From Planococcus sp. PAMC 21323 (GTDB lineage Bacteria > Bacillota > Bacilli > Bacillales_A > Planococcaceae), in assembly GCF_000785555.1 (NCBI RefSeq), contig NZ_CP009129.1, positions 2,728,001 through 2,792,000 on the forward strand: a stretch of DNA of 64,000 nt, in the 5' to 3' direction. This document shows positions 17,206 to 25,714 of this stretch, piece by piece. A program made the translations under genes and the position numbers. Within the stretch, counting starts at the first letter, position 1. Each line of letters opens with the position of its first letter. The notes under the pieces were generated by a model that saw only the letters and a list, made by a program, of their open reading frames with translations, was not told the DNA's origin and searched no databases.

Positions 17206-17232
17206 GTTCTTAAAGGTGGACTTTTACGAACG
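17206..17232 (+). repeat. Resolvase crossover-like palindrome (orphan copy e)
   Basis: Half sites GTTCTTAAAGGT and ACTTTTACGAACG around centre GG. The right half is identical to the left half of subsite I read on the other strand; the left half is degenerate. It marks the left border of the CD-NTase/SLATT block. Confidence 0.5.
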
Positions 17233-17441
17233 ATTTGATTTGAAAAATTAACTTCATATTCTTTTTTAGTTGGGAATTTATGCTAAAATGAGTATATTGA
17301 ATCGTGAAAAATGTATAATTACTTTGGTAATCTACTGCCCTTTTCAGTGAGCTATGTATTTTAAAATTTCAACAATGATATATCATGTGAGTTGTATTTC
17401 AAGTTCATTAATCGTTATATCAAATCAGGAGGTTATGTCCA

Positions 17442-18319
17442 GTGTCTGTAAGTGATTACTTTTCTACATTTTGTTCTAATCTAAGAATGAGTAGTGATAA
17501 TGTTAACAAAATACAATATCGCTATAAACAAATAACTAAACGGATAAATACAGCGTATAGAGGAAGTACATCTGAGACGGCAAATAGTTTTTATGTAGGT
17601 TCTTACGGTCGTGGAACAAAAATATGGACCAGTGATATAGATGTAATGGTTCAATTACCTTATCAAACGTATAAAAAATTTAACGATTATACTGGTAATG
17701 GACAATCTGCTTTATTGCAAGAAGTAAAAAATGAATTGGAAAAGACATATAGCACATCGCATCTAAATGGGGATGGACAAGTGATTGCAATTAACTTTTC
17801 GGACGGAATCAGTTTTGAAATTGTTCCTGCATTTATCAATGACGGTGGTAGCTACACTTACCCAGACACCAACAATGGGGGGAGCTGGAAATCTACTGAT
17901 CCAAAAAAGAAATTGAGGCCATGTATAATTTAAATAAAACTACAAATAAAAATTTAAAAAGATTGTGCAGAATGGCACGCTCTTGGAAAGCCGAATGTAG
18001 CGTTCCTATAAGTGGGATCTTAATTGACACGCTTGCTTATAGGTTCTTGAGCGATTGGGAACATAAAGATAAATCTTTTCTTTACTATGATTATATGAGT
18101 AGAGATTTCTTTAAATTTTTGAAGGATTTAGATAAAGAAAAGCTATACTGGTTAGCACCGGGCAGTGGTCGTTATGTTTGGAAGGGCGGCAATTTTCAAA
18201 ATAAAGCTTCTGTAGCTTATAATCTTTCTCTAGAAGCTATTAATCATGAATCTAATGATCGGCCCTACTCATCTAAGGTAAAGTGGAGGGAAATATATGG
18301 AACGAAATTCCCTGGATAG
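17442..18319 (+). pseudogene. CD-NTase (SMODS-type) of a CBASS-like system, frameshifted
   Basis: The protein is a DncV/cGAS-like nucleotidyltransferase that would make a cyclic oligonucleotide signal. The first frame (17442-17933, GTG start with AGGAGG 9 bases upstream) carries GSYGRGT (53-59), the metal pair DID (65-67) and E126 in FEIVPA. The second frame (17921-18319) holds the C-terminal alpha-helical half (NLKRLCRMARSWK). The frame is lost at a run of six A (17903-17908). One additional A would restore PKKEIEAMYNLN across the junction. This may be a sequencing error, a true inactivating deletion, or a phase-variable tract. It overlaps the SLATT gene by 23 bases, so the pair forms one operon. 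Confidence 0.8.
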
Positions 18320-18869
18320 TCAAGGTTATAAACTGGAATCCCAAATTAGAGAAGCATATGGACGATTAGTTTATACATTAACTTGTCATAATAAAATCGT
18401 TCACCGACTTATGTCGAAAAATAATACAATCAAAGTTTGGCAGATTATATTGTCAGCCTTAACCACAGGAAGTTTCTTGGCAATTATTTCGTCTTACGAG
18501 GTAATTGCCAGTATTGTGGGAGCTGTTATTTCCATTGCTTTGTTGATATTAAATGCCTATACCAAAAACTTCGACTTAGTTGAAACAGCTCAGTCACATC
18601 AGAAAGCTGCTGATGCACTGTGGAAGATAAGGGAGGAATACGTTTCATTACTCACAGATTTTGACTTGCTAGAGTCAACTGATGTAATGGAACGAAGAGA
18701 TGATTTGCAAAATAGGACAGCAGAAATTTATGCTCAATCCCCAAGAACCGATGCGAAGAGTTATAAGGAAGCACAAAAAGCTCTAAAAACAGAAGAAGAG
18801 CAGACTTTTTCAGAGAAAGAGATTGATGTGATGCTTCCAAACTCGATAAGAAGAGAAAATAGAAATTAA
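18297..18869 (+). CDS. SLATT-domain two-helix membrane effector
   Basis: The 190-residue protein has two membrane helices at about 42-65 and 68-88, preceded by a helical N terminus (LESQIREAYGRLVYTLTCHNK) and followed by a long coiled helical region with LWKIREEYVSLLTDF. This is the SLATT architecture (SMODS and SLOG-associating two-TM effectors), thought to form pores in the membrane when triggered by a nucleotide signal. A GGAGGG site precedes the ATG at 18297 inside the CD-NTase gene. The role, abortive defence against phage, is inferred from the pairing with a CD-NTase. Confidence 0.85.
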   Translation: MERNSLDSQGYKLESQIREAYGRLVYTLTCHNKIVHRLMSKNNTIKVWQIILSALTTGSFLAIISSYEVIASIVGAVISIALLILNAYTKNFDLVETAQSHQKAADALWKIREEYVSLLTDFDLLESTDVMERRDDLQNRTAEIYAQSPRTDAKSYKEAQKALKTEEEQTFSEKEIDVMLPNSIRRENRN

Positions 18870-19006
18870 GTTTTAAATCTTTATCTATTTGAAGAACTAG
18901 TTCAATTTAAACAAAGCTTTCCAAACAACGAGAAAATAAATTAATCAAAATTCTCTTGAAAATGATCTTTGCAACAGCTTGATTTTTAAACTCTATAAGA
19001 GGGTTC

Positions 19007-19035
19007 AGTTAACATATCACCGGATAATCGGTAGC
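19007..19035 (-). repeat. dif-like XerC/XerD-type site (copy 4, inverted)
   Basis: Read on the minus strand the arms are GCTACCGATTA and ATATGTTAACT with a 7-bp centre (TCCGGTG). The orientation is opposite to copies 1-3. It lies 138 bases after the SLATT gene. Confidence 0.45.
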
Positions 19036-19059
19036 TGCGATGGACCAAGTATATAATTC

Positions 19060-19106
19060 AAGAAACCCAGCAACCTTTTTATACTACGGTTATTGGGTTT
19101 CTTTAA
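19060..19106 (+). terminator. Terminator-like hairpin
   Basis: AAGAAACCCA and AACC pair with GGTT and TGGGTTTCTT. A T-rich tail follows. It would end the CD-NTase/SLATT transcript. The stretch 18870-19258 has no gene. Confidence 0.7.
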
Positions 19107-19182
19107 ATCCTATGCAAATTATCTCTTAAAGTAAAAAAATATAACTACTGGTAGTTGAATGAGTAGATATCTTGATTGTAAA

Positions 19183-19220
19183 ACAGGACAGGGCTGCCGC
19201 AAAAGATACAGCTGTCCTGT
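19183..19220 (-). terminator. Terminator of the tyrosine recombinase gene
   Basis: ACAGGACAG (19183-19191) and CTGTCCTGT (19212-19220) are a perfect 9-bp stem, with a T-rich stretch following on the minus strand. Confidence 0.55.
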
Positions 19221-19258
19221 ACTATTTTTAATTTCTTAAATTCATTTCAATGTTGTGT

Positions 19259-20155
19259 TTATAAATACTTGTCTACGGTTACTTCGGACACTGTAAGATA
19301 GTGCTGAATTAACGTTTCAAGTGATTGATGTCCTGTTTGCTGTGCAATAGTCGGTAAATCAGCGCCTGCTGCATGCATGGCCACCACTTGGCTTTTCCGG
19401 AAATTGTATCCCGTAAGCCCAGTCCAGCGTTGCAAAAACTGATAATACCCGATTTCACTGATTGCTGTGCTTTCATAGCGTCCATTCTTATACACTCTCC
19501 CCACGAAATAATTGTCTGCTTTAAGATGGTATTCACGTATATAAACATCGATTGCATAGATAACTTCCGGCGTGAGTCGCTTAGTGTGCCATCTTTTTTG
19601 CTTCTTCAAATAAACATGTACGCATTTGTTTTTCAAATCGAAATCGTTTATTTTTAAACGCACCATTTCGCTTGGTCTGTTAGCGGTTATTAGATTAACT
19701 AGACAAATCGCCTTTGCTCTTATCGGGAGACGATCGAGCATATCCGTCAACTCTTTCTTATCAATGGCTGACTTTCCTCGAACTTGAGTCAAATGAGCGT
19801 ATTGATCTTCCTGATACATTTTTCGTATCCCCGAAAGCTCATATGCCACTCCTGCTTCTCCTTTGAGCTCTATTTTATGAATGACACTCAAGTATTTTCT
19901 AATAGCTGCTAATCGGCGTTCCCACGTTGTTTTCTTAACTTGCTGTTCAGTCAGTGAGATGTACAAATAATCAAGCATGGCCTCTGTGCCAATTACTTGA
20001 CCTGTGCTGCAGCAATAGTTCTTGTATCTCCGAATATCGCCCTCATATTGTTTTGGGATTTCCTCCATCTTTTTTTCAATATGAATTTTTCTGTTGTGGT
20101 AACGTTTCTGAATCTCCAGAGTGTCCTGGTAAATTGCCAATTTGAAACCTGTCAT
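19259..20155 (-). CDS. Tyrosine recombinase (phage-integrase type)
   Basis: The 298-residue protein has a core-binding helical domain at about 30-130 and a catalytic domain from about 145 on. The catalytic residues visible are Arg in ANRPSEMV, Lys in KKQKRWHTK, the YNFRKSQ region in place of HxxR, His in TGHQSLETL and the nucleophile Tyr in QHYLTVS. It cuts and joins short core sites, as integrases of phages, transposons or mobile cassettes do. The missing first His of the HxxR box is a departure from the norm. No excisionase is adjacent, and the dif-like site at 19007 lies downstream. Confidence 0.85.
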   Translation of the reverse strand: MTGFKLAIYQDTLEIQKRYHNRKIHIEKKMEEIPKQYEGDIRRYKNYCCSTGQVIGTEAMLDYLYISLTEQQVKKTTWERRLAAIRKYLSVIHKIELKGEAGVAYELSGIRKMYQEDQYAHLTQVRGKSAIDKKELTDMLDRLPIRAKAICLVNLITANRPSEMVRLKINDFDLKNKCVHVYLKKQKRWHTKRLTPEVIYAIDVYIREYHLKADNYFVGRVYKNGRYESTAISEIGYYQFLQRWTGLTGYNFRKSQVVAMHAAGADLPTIAQQTGHQSLETLIQHYLTVSEVTVDKYL

Positions 20156-20242
20156 TTTTCTTCATCCCCATTTCTTTTCAAAATCATTGTGAAACAACAT
20201 TTATGATAGATTGATTTTGAGAAAAGTAATGGGACAAAGCAA

Positions 20243-20284
20243 AAGAGCCAGAGAAGAAAATTGACTCCTTCTTCTCTGACTCTT
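20243..20284. terminator. Strong hairpin upstream of the recombinase
   Basis: AAGAGCCAGAGAAGAA pairs with TTCTTCTCTGACTCTT with one mismatch. It has no obvious gene to end on either strand, so it may be left over from a removed neighbour. The rest of 20156-20492 contains AT-rich promoter-like DNA only. Confidence 0.5.
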
Positions 20285-20492
20285 ATAAACCATCGTTTTT
20301 GATAGTAATATGATTCATGAATTGTGTTTTAAATTTTACTCAGACTTACCTTACTAATAAATAAAATATCTACTAAGACCATTATAGAAAAAATTTACAT
20401 ATAATTAACTAACTAGTCTATAATTAATCAAACGAATAGCAATACTTATTATTAGGTACTAATTAAATACAATCCAAAAAGGGGCTGGACTT

Positions 20493-20713
20493 ATGAGTGT
20501 TTTAAAAGTTTATTCGGTATTACTGAAAAGAACGAAGTAAAAAGCAAACAAAAAGATAATTCAAAAAAAAGTACAAGAATCATTGATGTAGATACTTCCC
20601 CCTCTTTGACTATTTCAGCATCTCCTATAGGTGACATTACAGGCAGTACAGCAACAGATTTTTATGTATATGTAAATTGTCAATTCAAGTCGAACATGGT
20701 AAGAAATTTATGA
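20493..20713 (+). pseudogene. Small unknown ORF, frameshifted and interrupted by an IS
   Basis: After a good AAGGGGCTGG site, the ATG at 20493 opens a frame that stops after 15 codons. Adding one T in the T run near 20500 would give MSVFKSLFGITEKNEVKSK and then a long open frame through DTSPSLTISASPIGDITG. This is cut at 20671 by the IS30-type element and ends inside it at 20713. The product is unknown. Given the bacteriocin locus next door, a small peptide gene is possible but unproven. Confidence 0.4.
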
Positions 20714-21347
20714 ATACCTCAAAGGCCGTATTGTAATTCACTTGCCGATGACGGTGTCGACTTCCCAATGGCCACTTGGCTTCGAGGCGCCAAACGTGCA
20801 TGGATTTTTTTCAGACGAGGCAGCTTGCCCCGGATCACCACTTCATTGTTTTTCAACTTCTGTCCTTTACGGATCAGAAGCTTTGGGGACAGCTTGAACA
20901 GGCCAAGTGCCGCGTAACAATAGATGCTCGAGACACTAATTGGAAAGGGTTTCTTATGCGTTTTCCAGTGCCGTCCAACGAGGCATTCTGGTGACAAGCC
21001 CAACTTCAGTTTGGACAGGATATAATCGACGTCTTCTTGATTGACCGATCGTCTAGCGCCACAGTTTTCACGTTCGGCCTCGTAATCAGCCTGTGCCAAC
21101 AGAGCGTTGTATGGCTTACAGCGTTTCAATTCATAGTGGATGGTGCTTTTACTTCGTTTCAACTGTTTCGCCATATAGGACAACGATTTCTCTTCGAGGC
21201 AATAACGCTCGATTAGCACACGTTCCCATGATATCATGTGGGCATTGCTCATTTTGGGACACTCCTTTAGTTGATTCGCGTTAACTACGGTGTACCCACT
21301 TGAGCTATTTTATTTTCTAACCGTTCGACTTAATATGATAATCTACA
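20671..21347. mobile_element. Internally deleted IS30-family element (copy 1)
   Basis: The ends are 25-bp imperfect inverted repeats (20671-20695 and 21323-21347), about 20 of 25 matching, both ending TCAAGTCGAAC/TTAAGTCGAAC. An ATA triplet flanks both ends as a possible 3-bp target duplication. The element is about 677 bp, far shorter than a full IS30 element (about 1.0-1.2 kb), so the catalytic part has been deleted. Confidence 0.75.
20719..21252 (-). pseudogene. Truncated IS30-type transposase
   Basis: The 177-residue reading has the IS30 N-terminal helix-turn-helix (LEEKSLSYMAKQLKRSKSTIHYELKR) and the following domain (SPECLVGRHW). After about residue 160 the sequence no longer fits, and the DDE catalytic core is missing. 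It cannot transpose by itself. Confidence 0.8.
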
Positions 21348-21519
21348 ATAAGAAAGAAAACTCAATTTACCATTTGGTAACAGTTAAGCCTTCTTTCATT
21401 CTGTACTTAAATTTTCGCAAAATCACATTACAATATATTGCATTCTACAACTTCGAATGACAGCTTTTCAAAAAAATAATAGAAAATTTTTCACTTCTAA
21501 CAAGAAGCATATATTAAAA

Positions 21520-23682
21520 CTAACTGCTAGAATTCAAATGTTTTTTCAAAGATTTTTGCTTAATACCCCACACACCCCAAATTATTGAAATTACTAAAAT
21601 TAATATCATTAAAAAAACTATTGAAATTAAAATATTAAGAGATAACAAGTTTTTGAACAGTAAAAAGTATGGTGTAGTACTTAAATAAAACTCATTAATT
21701 AGCAAAGCAGCTACATAGGATATAAATAAGTATCCAGAAAATAATAAAAGTGTTTCAAAGGAAATTATTGAAAAGATATTCTTTTTTGAATATCCCATAC
21801 TATACAATATAGCTAATTCTCTATTTCTATCATTAATATGGCCTTTATTCAAAAAAGCAACTAAAACTCCAATAATTAACGCAATAATAGCTGAACCTAT
21901 TACCAATCTCTTCATCAATGAAGAATATATGTTTGACAATTCTCCGTTTTTAATATCATACTGGGAAACTAAATGATACGAAGGAAATTGTTGTTGTAGT
22001 TTTTTGTGAAGAGTAGGAAGTTGATCTTTAGATTTTGCTACCACTATCATTTCGTTAGAACCAGTACCTACCGCCTTCTTAAATGAAGGATAGTCTTTAG
22101 TAATCTCCTCATTGAACTTTTGAGTCTGCTCATTTTCACTCAAGACGTTTGTGAAGTATTCATAACTTTCATCCTTAAGATACCCTTCTTGATCGCTTTG
22201 GTTAAAATAACTTGTGTAAATGCGATAATCAGTGGTTAAAGTTTGCTCATAATCAGTGGCGTATACTCCTGCAATCACATAGTTAACTTTTTTCTTTCTC
22301 TTCTCAAAAGATTCTACATCTAATGTTATTTCTCTATTAATTAATTTGCTGAAATTGCTATCTTGTATTAGTGTAAGAGCAAAGACGTCAGGAATCAGTA
22401 TTTGATTACTTAAATCCTTAGGAAAGCTCCCTTTTATAACATTTAAGTTTTTCACATTATAATTAGGGATATAGCTCATAGGAACTTGTAATGCCGTAAA
22501 AGAAAAATTTATTTCCTGTATATCGTTGAAATATCCAGTATATTTCTTTAATTCATTTGGGAAGTCTTCTTCGGTTATACTTTCATCAAGAATATTTTTG
22601 TCTTTATCATAATTTGTTTCAACGTCTCCTGTTATTAAAATGGCATCTTCAACTTGCTCAATTTTCTTAACTTCCTGTAAATCCTCTTCTGAAAAACCGA
22701 TTCTCATTCCATCAAATTGAGAACTAATATTTTTCTCTTGAATTTCACTTACGGTGCTCTGATTAAGTTCTTGCGTGTTTAAAACAACAGTTCTTTCACC
22801 TATACCTGAAAAAAATTTATCAAATGATTCTACAGATGAGGCTTGATATGCTGTAAAAGATAAAACAAAACTACATAAAATCATAATTATAGGAATAGCT
22901 AAGAAGCCAATCTTTTTTTTAGTTCTCGTTAAATTTTTTATAGCATAGGATAAAGAATGTTTTTTAGAGGAATAATTTTGTAGAGGTTCTTTTGATATCA
23001 CACTCTCGTTGCTATTAATATTAATAGTTGAATTTTCATTTTTGATTTCTGTAATTTTTCCATCTTTTATCTCGTATAAAACATCTGCCATTTGAATAAC
23101 TGATGGATCATGAGTTACTAGAAACACCAAAATTCCTTTAGAACGTAACTTTTGTATGTATTGCATTACTTTGGCTGATGTCATTCCATCTAGATTACCT
23201 GTTGGTTCATCTAGTAATAATATTCTAGGATTTCCAATAACAGCTCTTGCGATCGCTACTCTTTGTTTTTGTCCACCACTTAAGTTTTTCACTAAATTTC
23301 CAGATAAATCTATTATATCCATTTCAATTAGAATATTATTTATATTTTCTTCTGTATAATCACCTGAATAAAAAATGTTTTCATAGACCGTAAAGTTCTC
23401 TAATAACTTATAATCTTGGAAAACAATTTGAATATCATGAGTCCTCGAACGATTCCACTCTTTTTTTGAAATGTTCTTAGAATTTTGGTTTAATAAGTAA
23501 TAATCGCCTGAAAAATCTGTATCTAAACCCAATAAGATATTTAGTAAAGTTGTCTTCCCTTGTCCGCTTTTGCCAATTAAAACGTGTATGTGGGACGGAT
23601 TAGAAACGCTTAAGTTTACATTGTTAAATATAGTTCTTTTTCCAAATTTTTTTGATAAATTTTTCAACTCAAATATATTCAT
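21520..23682 (-). CDS. Bacteriocin-type ABC exporter, ATPase fused to FtsX-like permease
   Basis: In the 720-residue protein, residues 1-205 are an ABC ATPase with Walker A GKSGQGKTT, signature LSGGQKQR and Walker B ILLLDEPTGNLD. Residues 245-720 are an FtsX/MacB-like permease with four membrane helices and a large extracellular loop between helices 1 and 2. This fused form is typical of the lactococcin-972 group of bacteriocin exporters/immunity transporters. The ATG at 23682 follows GGAGG. It is downstream of the small secreted protein and separated from it by a terminator-like hairpin. Its GC content is lower than that of the flanking metabolic genes, in line with recent transfer. Confidence 0.85.
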   Translation of the reverse strand: MNIFELKNLSKKFGKRTIFNNVNLSVSNPSHIHVLIGKSGQGKTTLLNILLGLDTDFSGDYYLLNQNSKNISKKEWNRSRTHDIQIVFQDYKLLENFTVYENIFYSGDYTEENINNILIEMDIIDLSGNLVKNLSGGQKQRVAIARAVIGNPRILLLDEPTGNLDGMTSAKVMQYIQKLRSKGILVFLVTHDPSVIQMADVLYEIKDGKITEIKNENSTININSNESVISKEPLQNYSSKKHSLSYAIKNLTRTKKKIGFLAIPIIMILCSFVLSFTAYQASSVESFDKFFSGIGERTVVLNTQELNQSTVSEIQEKNISSQFDGMRIGFSEEDLQEVKKIEQVEDAILITGDVETNYDKDKNILDESITEEDFPNELKKYTGYFNDIQEINFSFTALQVPMSYIPNYNVKNLNVIKGSFPKDLSNQILIPDVFALTLIQDSNFSKLINREITLDVESFEKRKKKVNYVIAGVYATDYEQTLTTDYRIYTSYFNQSDQEGYLKDESYEYFTNVLSENEQTQKFNEEITKDYPSFKKAVGTGSNEMIVVAKSKDQLPTLHKKLQQQFPSYHLVSQYDIKNGELSNIYSSLMKRLVIGSAIIALIIGVLVAFLNKGHINDRNRELAILYSMGYSKKNIFSIISFETLLLFSGYLFISYVAALLINEFYLSTTPYFLLFKNLLSLNILISIVFLMILILVISIIWGVWGIKQKSLKKHLNSSS

Positions 23683-23703
23683 AAAATATGTCCTCCAAAT
23701 TAA

Positions 23704-23741
23704 AAAGTAAAGAACGATATTAATATACCGTTCTTTACTTT
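23704..23741 (-). terminator. Attenuator hairpin between bacteriocin gene and transporter
   Basis: AAAGTAAAGAACG (23704-23716) and CGTTCTTTACTTT (23729-23741) are a perfect 13-bp stem. On the minus strand a TTTTT run follows, and then the GGAGG of the transporter. It likely reduces transcription into the exporter relative to the peptide gene. Confidence 0.75.
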
Positions 23742-23746
23742 GTGTT

Positions 23747-24088
23747 TTACACTTCGAACCATGGACTATGGTAGTATTGTGGACTAACTAAAACCATACC
23801 TTTTTTATCTCGACTAGGAGTTCCATAAAATGTAGACGATGCGCTTTTGTTAGTACCTAAATAGTATGATTTATTCCCCACTATAGTACCAGTTGCATAC
23901 ACAACCCTTAATTGATAATTGCCTCCCTCGGACGCATTGCTCGTTCCAACTGAAGAAATTCCATTAATGTCATACTTAAACGCTGAACTCCAAGGACCCT
24001 GAGCTGCAAATGCAGGCATTGTTGATACTAGAAGCAAAGATACTGCAAAAATTGTGCTAAAAATACCTAAACCTAATTTCTTTTTCAA
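23747..24088 (-). CDS. Secreted bacteriocin-like precursor (lactococcin-972-like)
   Basis: The 113-residue product has a signal peptide (MKKKLGLGIFSTIFAVSLLL, cleavage after AFA at about 29) and a mature part of about 84 residues without cysteine, rich in Gly, Ser and Tyr, starting AQGPWSSAF and ending HSPWFEV. Lactococcin 972 has the same layout: Sec signal, small cysteine-free mature peptide, aromatic C terminus, and an adjacent fused ABC exporter. The similarity is by architecture and context, not proven by alignment. The start is a TTG at 24088 with a strong GGGGAGG. It is cotranscribed with the membrane protein at 24129. Confidence 0.7.
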   Translation of the reverse strand: MKKKLGLGIFSTIFAVSLLLVSTMPAFAAQGPWSSAFKYDINGISSVGTSNASEGGNYQLRVVYATGTIVGNKSYYLGTNKSASSTFYGTPSRDKKGMVLVSPQYYHSPWFEV

Positions 24089-24128
24089 AAAATCACCTCC
24101 CCTAAGTTTAAGAACTAAGAAATATTTT

Positions 24129-24596
24129 TTATTGTTTAGTAAAGTCTTTTATTAATTTCTTTTTTGTAAAATTATTAACTTCAATAGAATCTACGTTACC
24201 CTCACCTGTATTCTTTACAATTATTTCAGGTCCACTGATCAATACAATTTCTTTAACCTCTGTACTATCATAGTTAACAAGTACATTATCCAGAGATTGA
24301 CTAAATTTATTCGATAGTGAAATGCCTTTTACGGTATTAATATAAACGTAAATAACTCCCTCTTTTTTTAATGCGGAAATGGAAGAAATTTTTTCGAAAT
24401 TTCCTGCGTCAATAGTTCCTTCTAAGACTAAGTTGTCTGAAGGGATGCTTGAACTTTCTTCTTGGTTAATACTAATACCTTTAATTTTTTCAACATCTAC
24501 GATTCCTCTTGTGCTATCTTGAAAAATTCTTCCTCCAATATATAAAAAAATAACTAAAACTAATAACAAAATAATTCTTATAGCCCATTTTTTCAT
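24129..24596 (-). CDS. Single-span membrane protein of the bacteriocin operon
   Basis: The 155-residue protein starts MKKWAIRIILLLVLVIFLY, a membrane anchor at residues 4-23, then an extracellular-looking domain of about 130 residues with repeated Ser/Glu/Val-rich strands and no cysteine. The ATG at 24596 follows AGGAAG; an upstream ATG at 24662 has no ribosome site. It lies first in the operon, 40 bases before the bacteriocin-like gene. Immunity or maturation is a possible role (inference). I do not recognise the family. Confidence 0.65.
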   Translation of the reverse strand: MKKWAIRIILLLVLVIFLYIGGRIFQDSTRGIVDVEKIKGISINQEESSSIPSDNLVLEGTIDAGNFEKISSISALKKEGVIYVYINTVKGISLSNKFSQSLDNVLVNYDSTEVKEIVLISGPEIIVKNTGEGNVDSIEVNNFTKKKLIKDFTKQ

Positions 24597-24826
24597 TCGG
24601 CCACTTCCTATCGACATTGAATAACTTTTATTTTTCAACAAAATAATTGAAAAAACTATCAAAATATCTAATTACAGAAATAAAATGTTTTGATTATATA
24701 GTGATTTTTGTTTACACGATTTTTACCAAAATTATCTTTCTTTAAACATTTGAATTTGCTTTAATTAAAACTTAAAGTAAGATTTATCTATGATGCAATG
24801 GAAATTTATAGGAAAAAGGTGATGGT

Positions 24827-25714
24827 GTGCTTGATAAACAACGATTAGGATCCGAAATAAAAAGAATTCGTAAAGCAAAAAAGTTAACGCAAAACCAGTT
24901 AGCTGAAGGTATGTGCAGCCAATCAGAAATTAGTCGAATTGAAGCGGGTGAGTTCTATCCGAGTATAGATTTGCTCTATTTAATTGCCAACAAACTCCAA
25001 CTTTCGGTCAATTATTTCTTTGAAATTTTAACTCATGAACAAGCTGAGGAGACAAAGACAATTAAAAACAAGATATGGGCTATGTCTTCTAATAAGAGCT
25101 ATAAAAAGCTTCTTCAATATGTTGAAAAATTGCTGTTAGAAGAAAAAAACTTCCATCCTGAAACAAAAAAGTTTCTTTTATGGCAAAATTATATGGCTGC
25201 TTATTATTTAAAAAGAATTGATGCTGACAATTGCAAAACAGAACTTCTTCTCTTGTTGCGAAAAAAAATGCCAGGTATGGACAACCTTCTAAATCTTCAT
25301 ATTAAAAATTCAATTGCCAACATCTATGCAGAAAATAACTTCTTTAATAAGAGTATCGAGATTTATCAGAGCATATTAGATGAAGATTTAAATACTCAAG
25401 AAGCAGAAAATTTAAAAATAAAAGTAATTTACAATTTCGGGAAATTACTTTATTTGAAGAAGGACTACGCATCTTCTCTTTTGTATACTGATCAAGGAAT
25501 CAAAATCTCAATTGAAACAGCCAATATGTCCCTTCTTGGCCAATTTTACTATCAAAGAGGTTCTTTATTAGAAGAGCTTGATTTCTCTTTCGAAGATATT
25601 ACTTCCTCTTACAAGAGTGCTCAATTCTTCTTTGGATTGCTAAATCTTGATCTATACACAAATATTCTATTAGAAAATAAGTCTAATTATCTCTTAGAAA
25701 AGATAACAACCTAG
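24827..25714 (+). CDS. plcR-like: PlcR-family quorum-sensing transcriptional regulator
   Basis: The 295-residue protein has an Xre-type helix-turn-helix at residues 9-60 (LGSEIKRIRKAKKLTQNQLAEGM, CSQSEISRIEAGEFYPSIDLL) and five degenerate TPR repeats over 75-290 (for example SIANIYAENNFFNKSIEIYQSIL, GQFYYQRGSLLEEL). As I recall PlcR of the Bacillus cereus group, several of these stretches match it closely. PlcR activates target genes when bound by the pheromone PapR. The start is a GTG at 24827, after AAAGGTGATG. Its 3' end overlaps the stop of a short minus-strand ORF (25711-25869) that looks like the pheromone gene. It is divergent from the bacteriocin operon. Confidence 0.85.
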   Translation: MLDKQRLGSEIKRIRKAKKLTQNQLAEGMCSQSEISRIEAGEFYPSIDLLYLIANKLQLSVNYFFEILTHEQAEETKTIKNKIWAMSSNKSYKKLLQYVEKLLLEEKNFHPETKKFLLWQNYMAAYYLKRIDADNCKTELLLLLRKKMPGMDNLLNLHIKNSIANIYAENNFFNKSIEIYQSILDEDLNTQEAENLKIKVIYNFGKLLYLKKDYASSLLYTDQGIKISIETANMSLLGQFYYQRGSLLEELDFSFEDITSSYKSAQFFFGLLNLDLYTNILLENKSNYLLEKITT

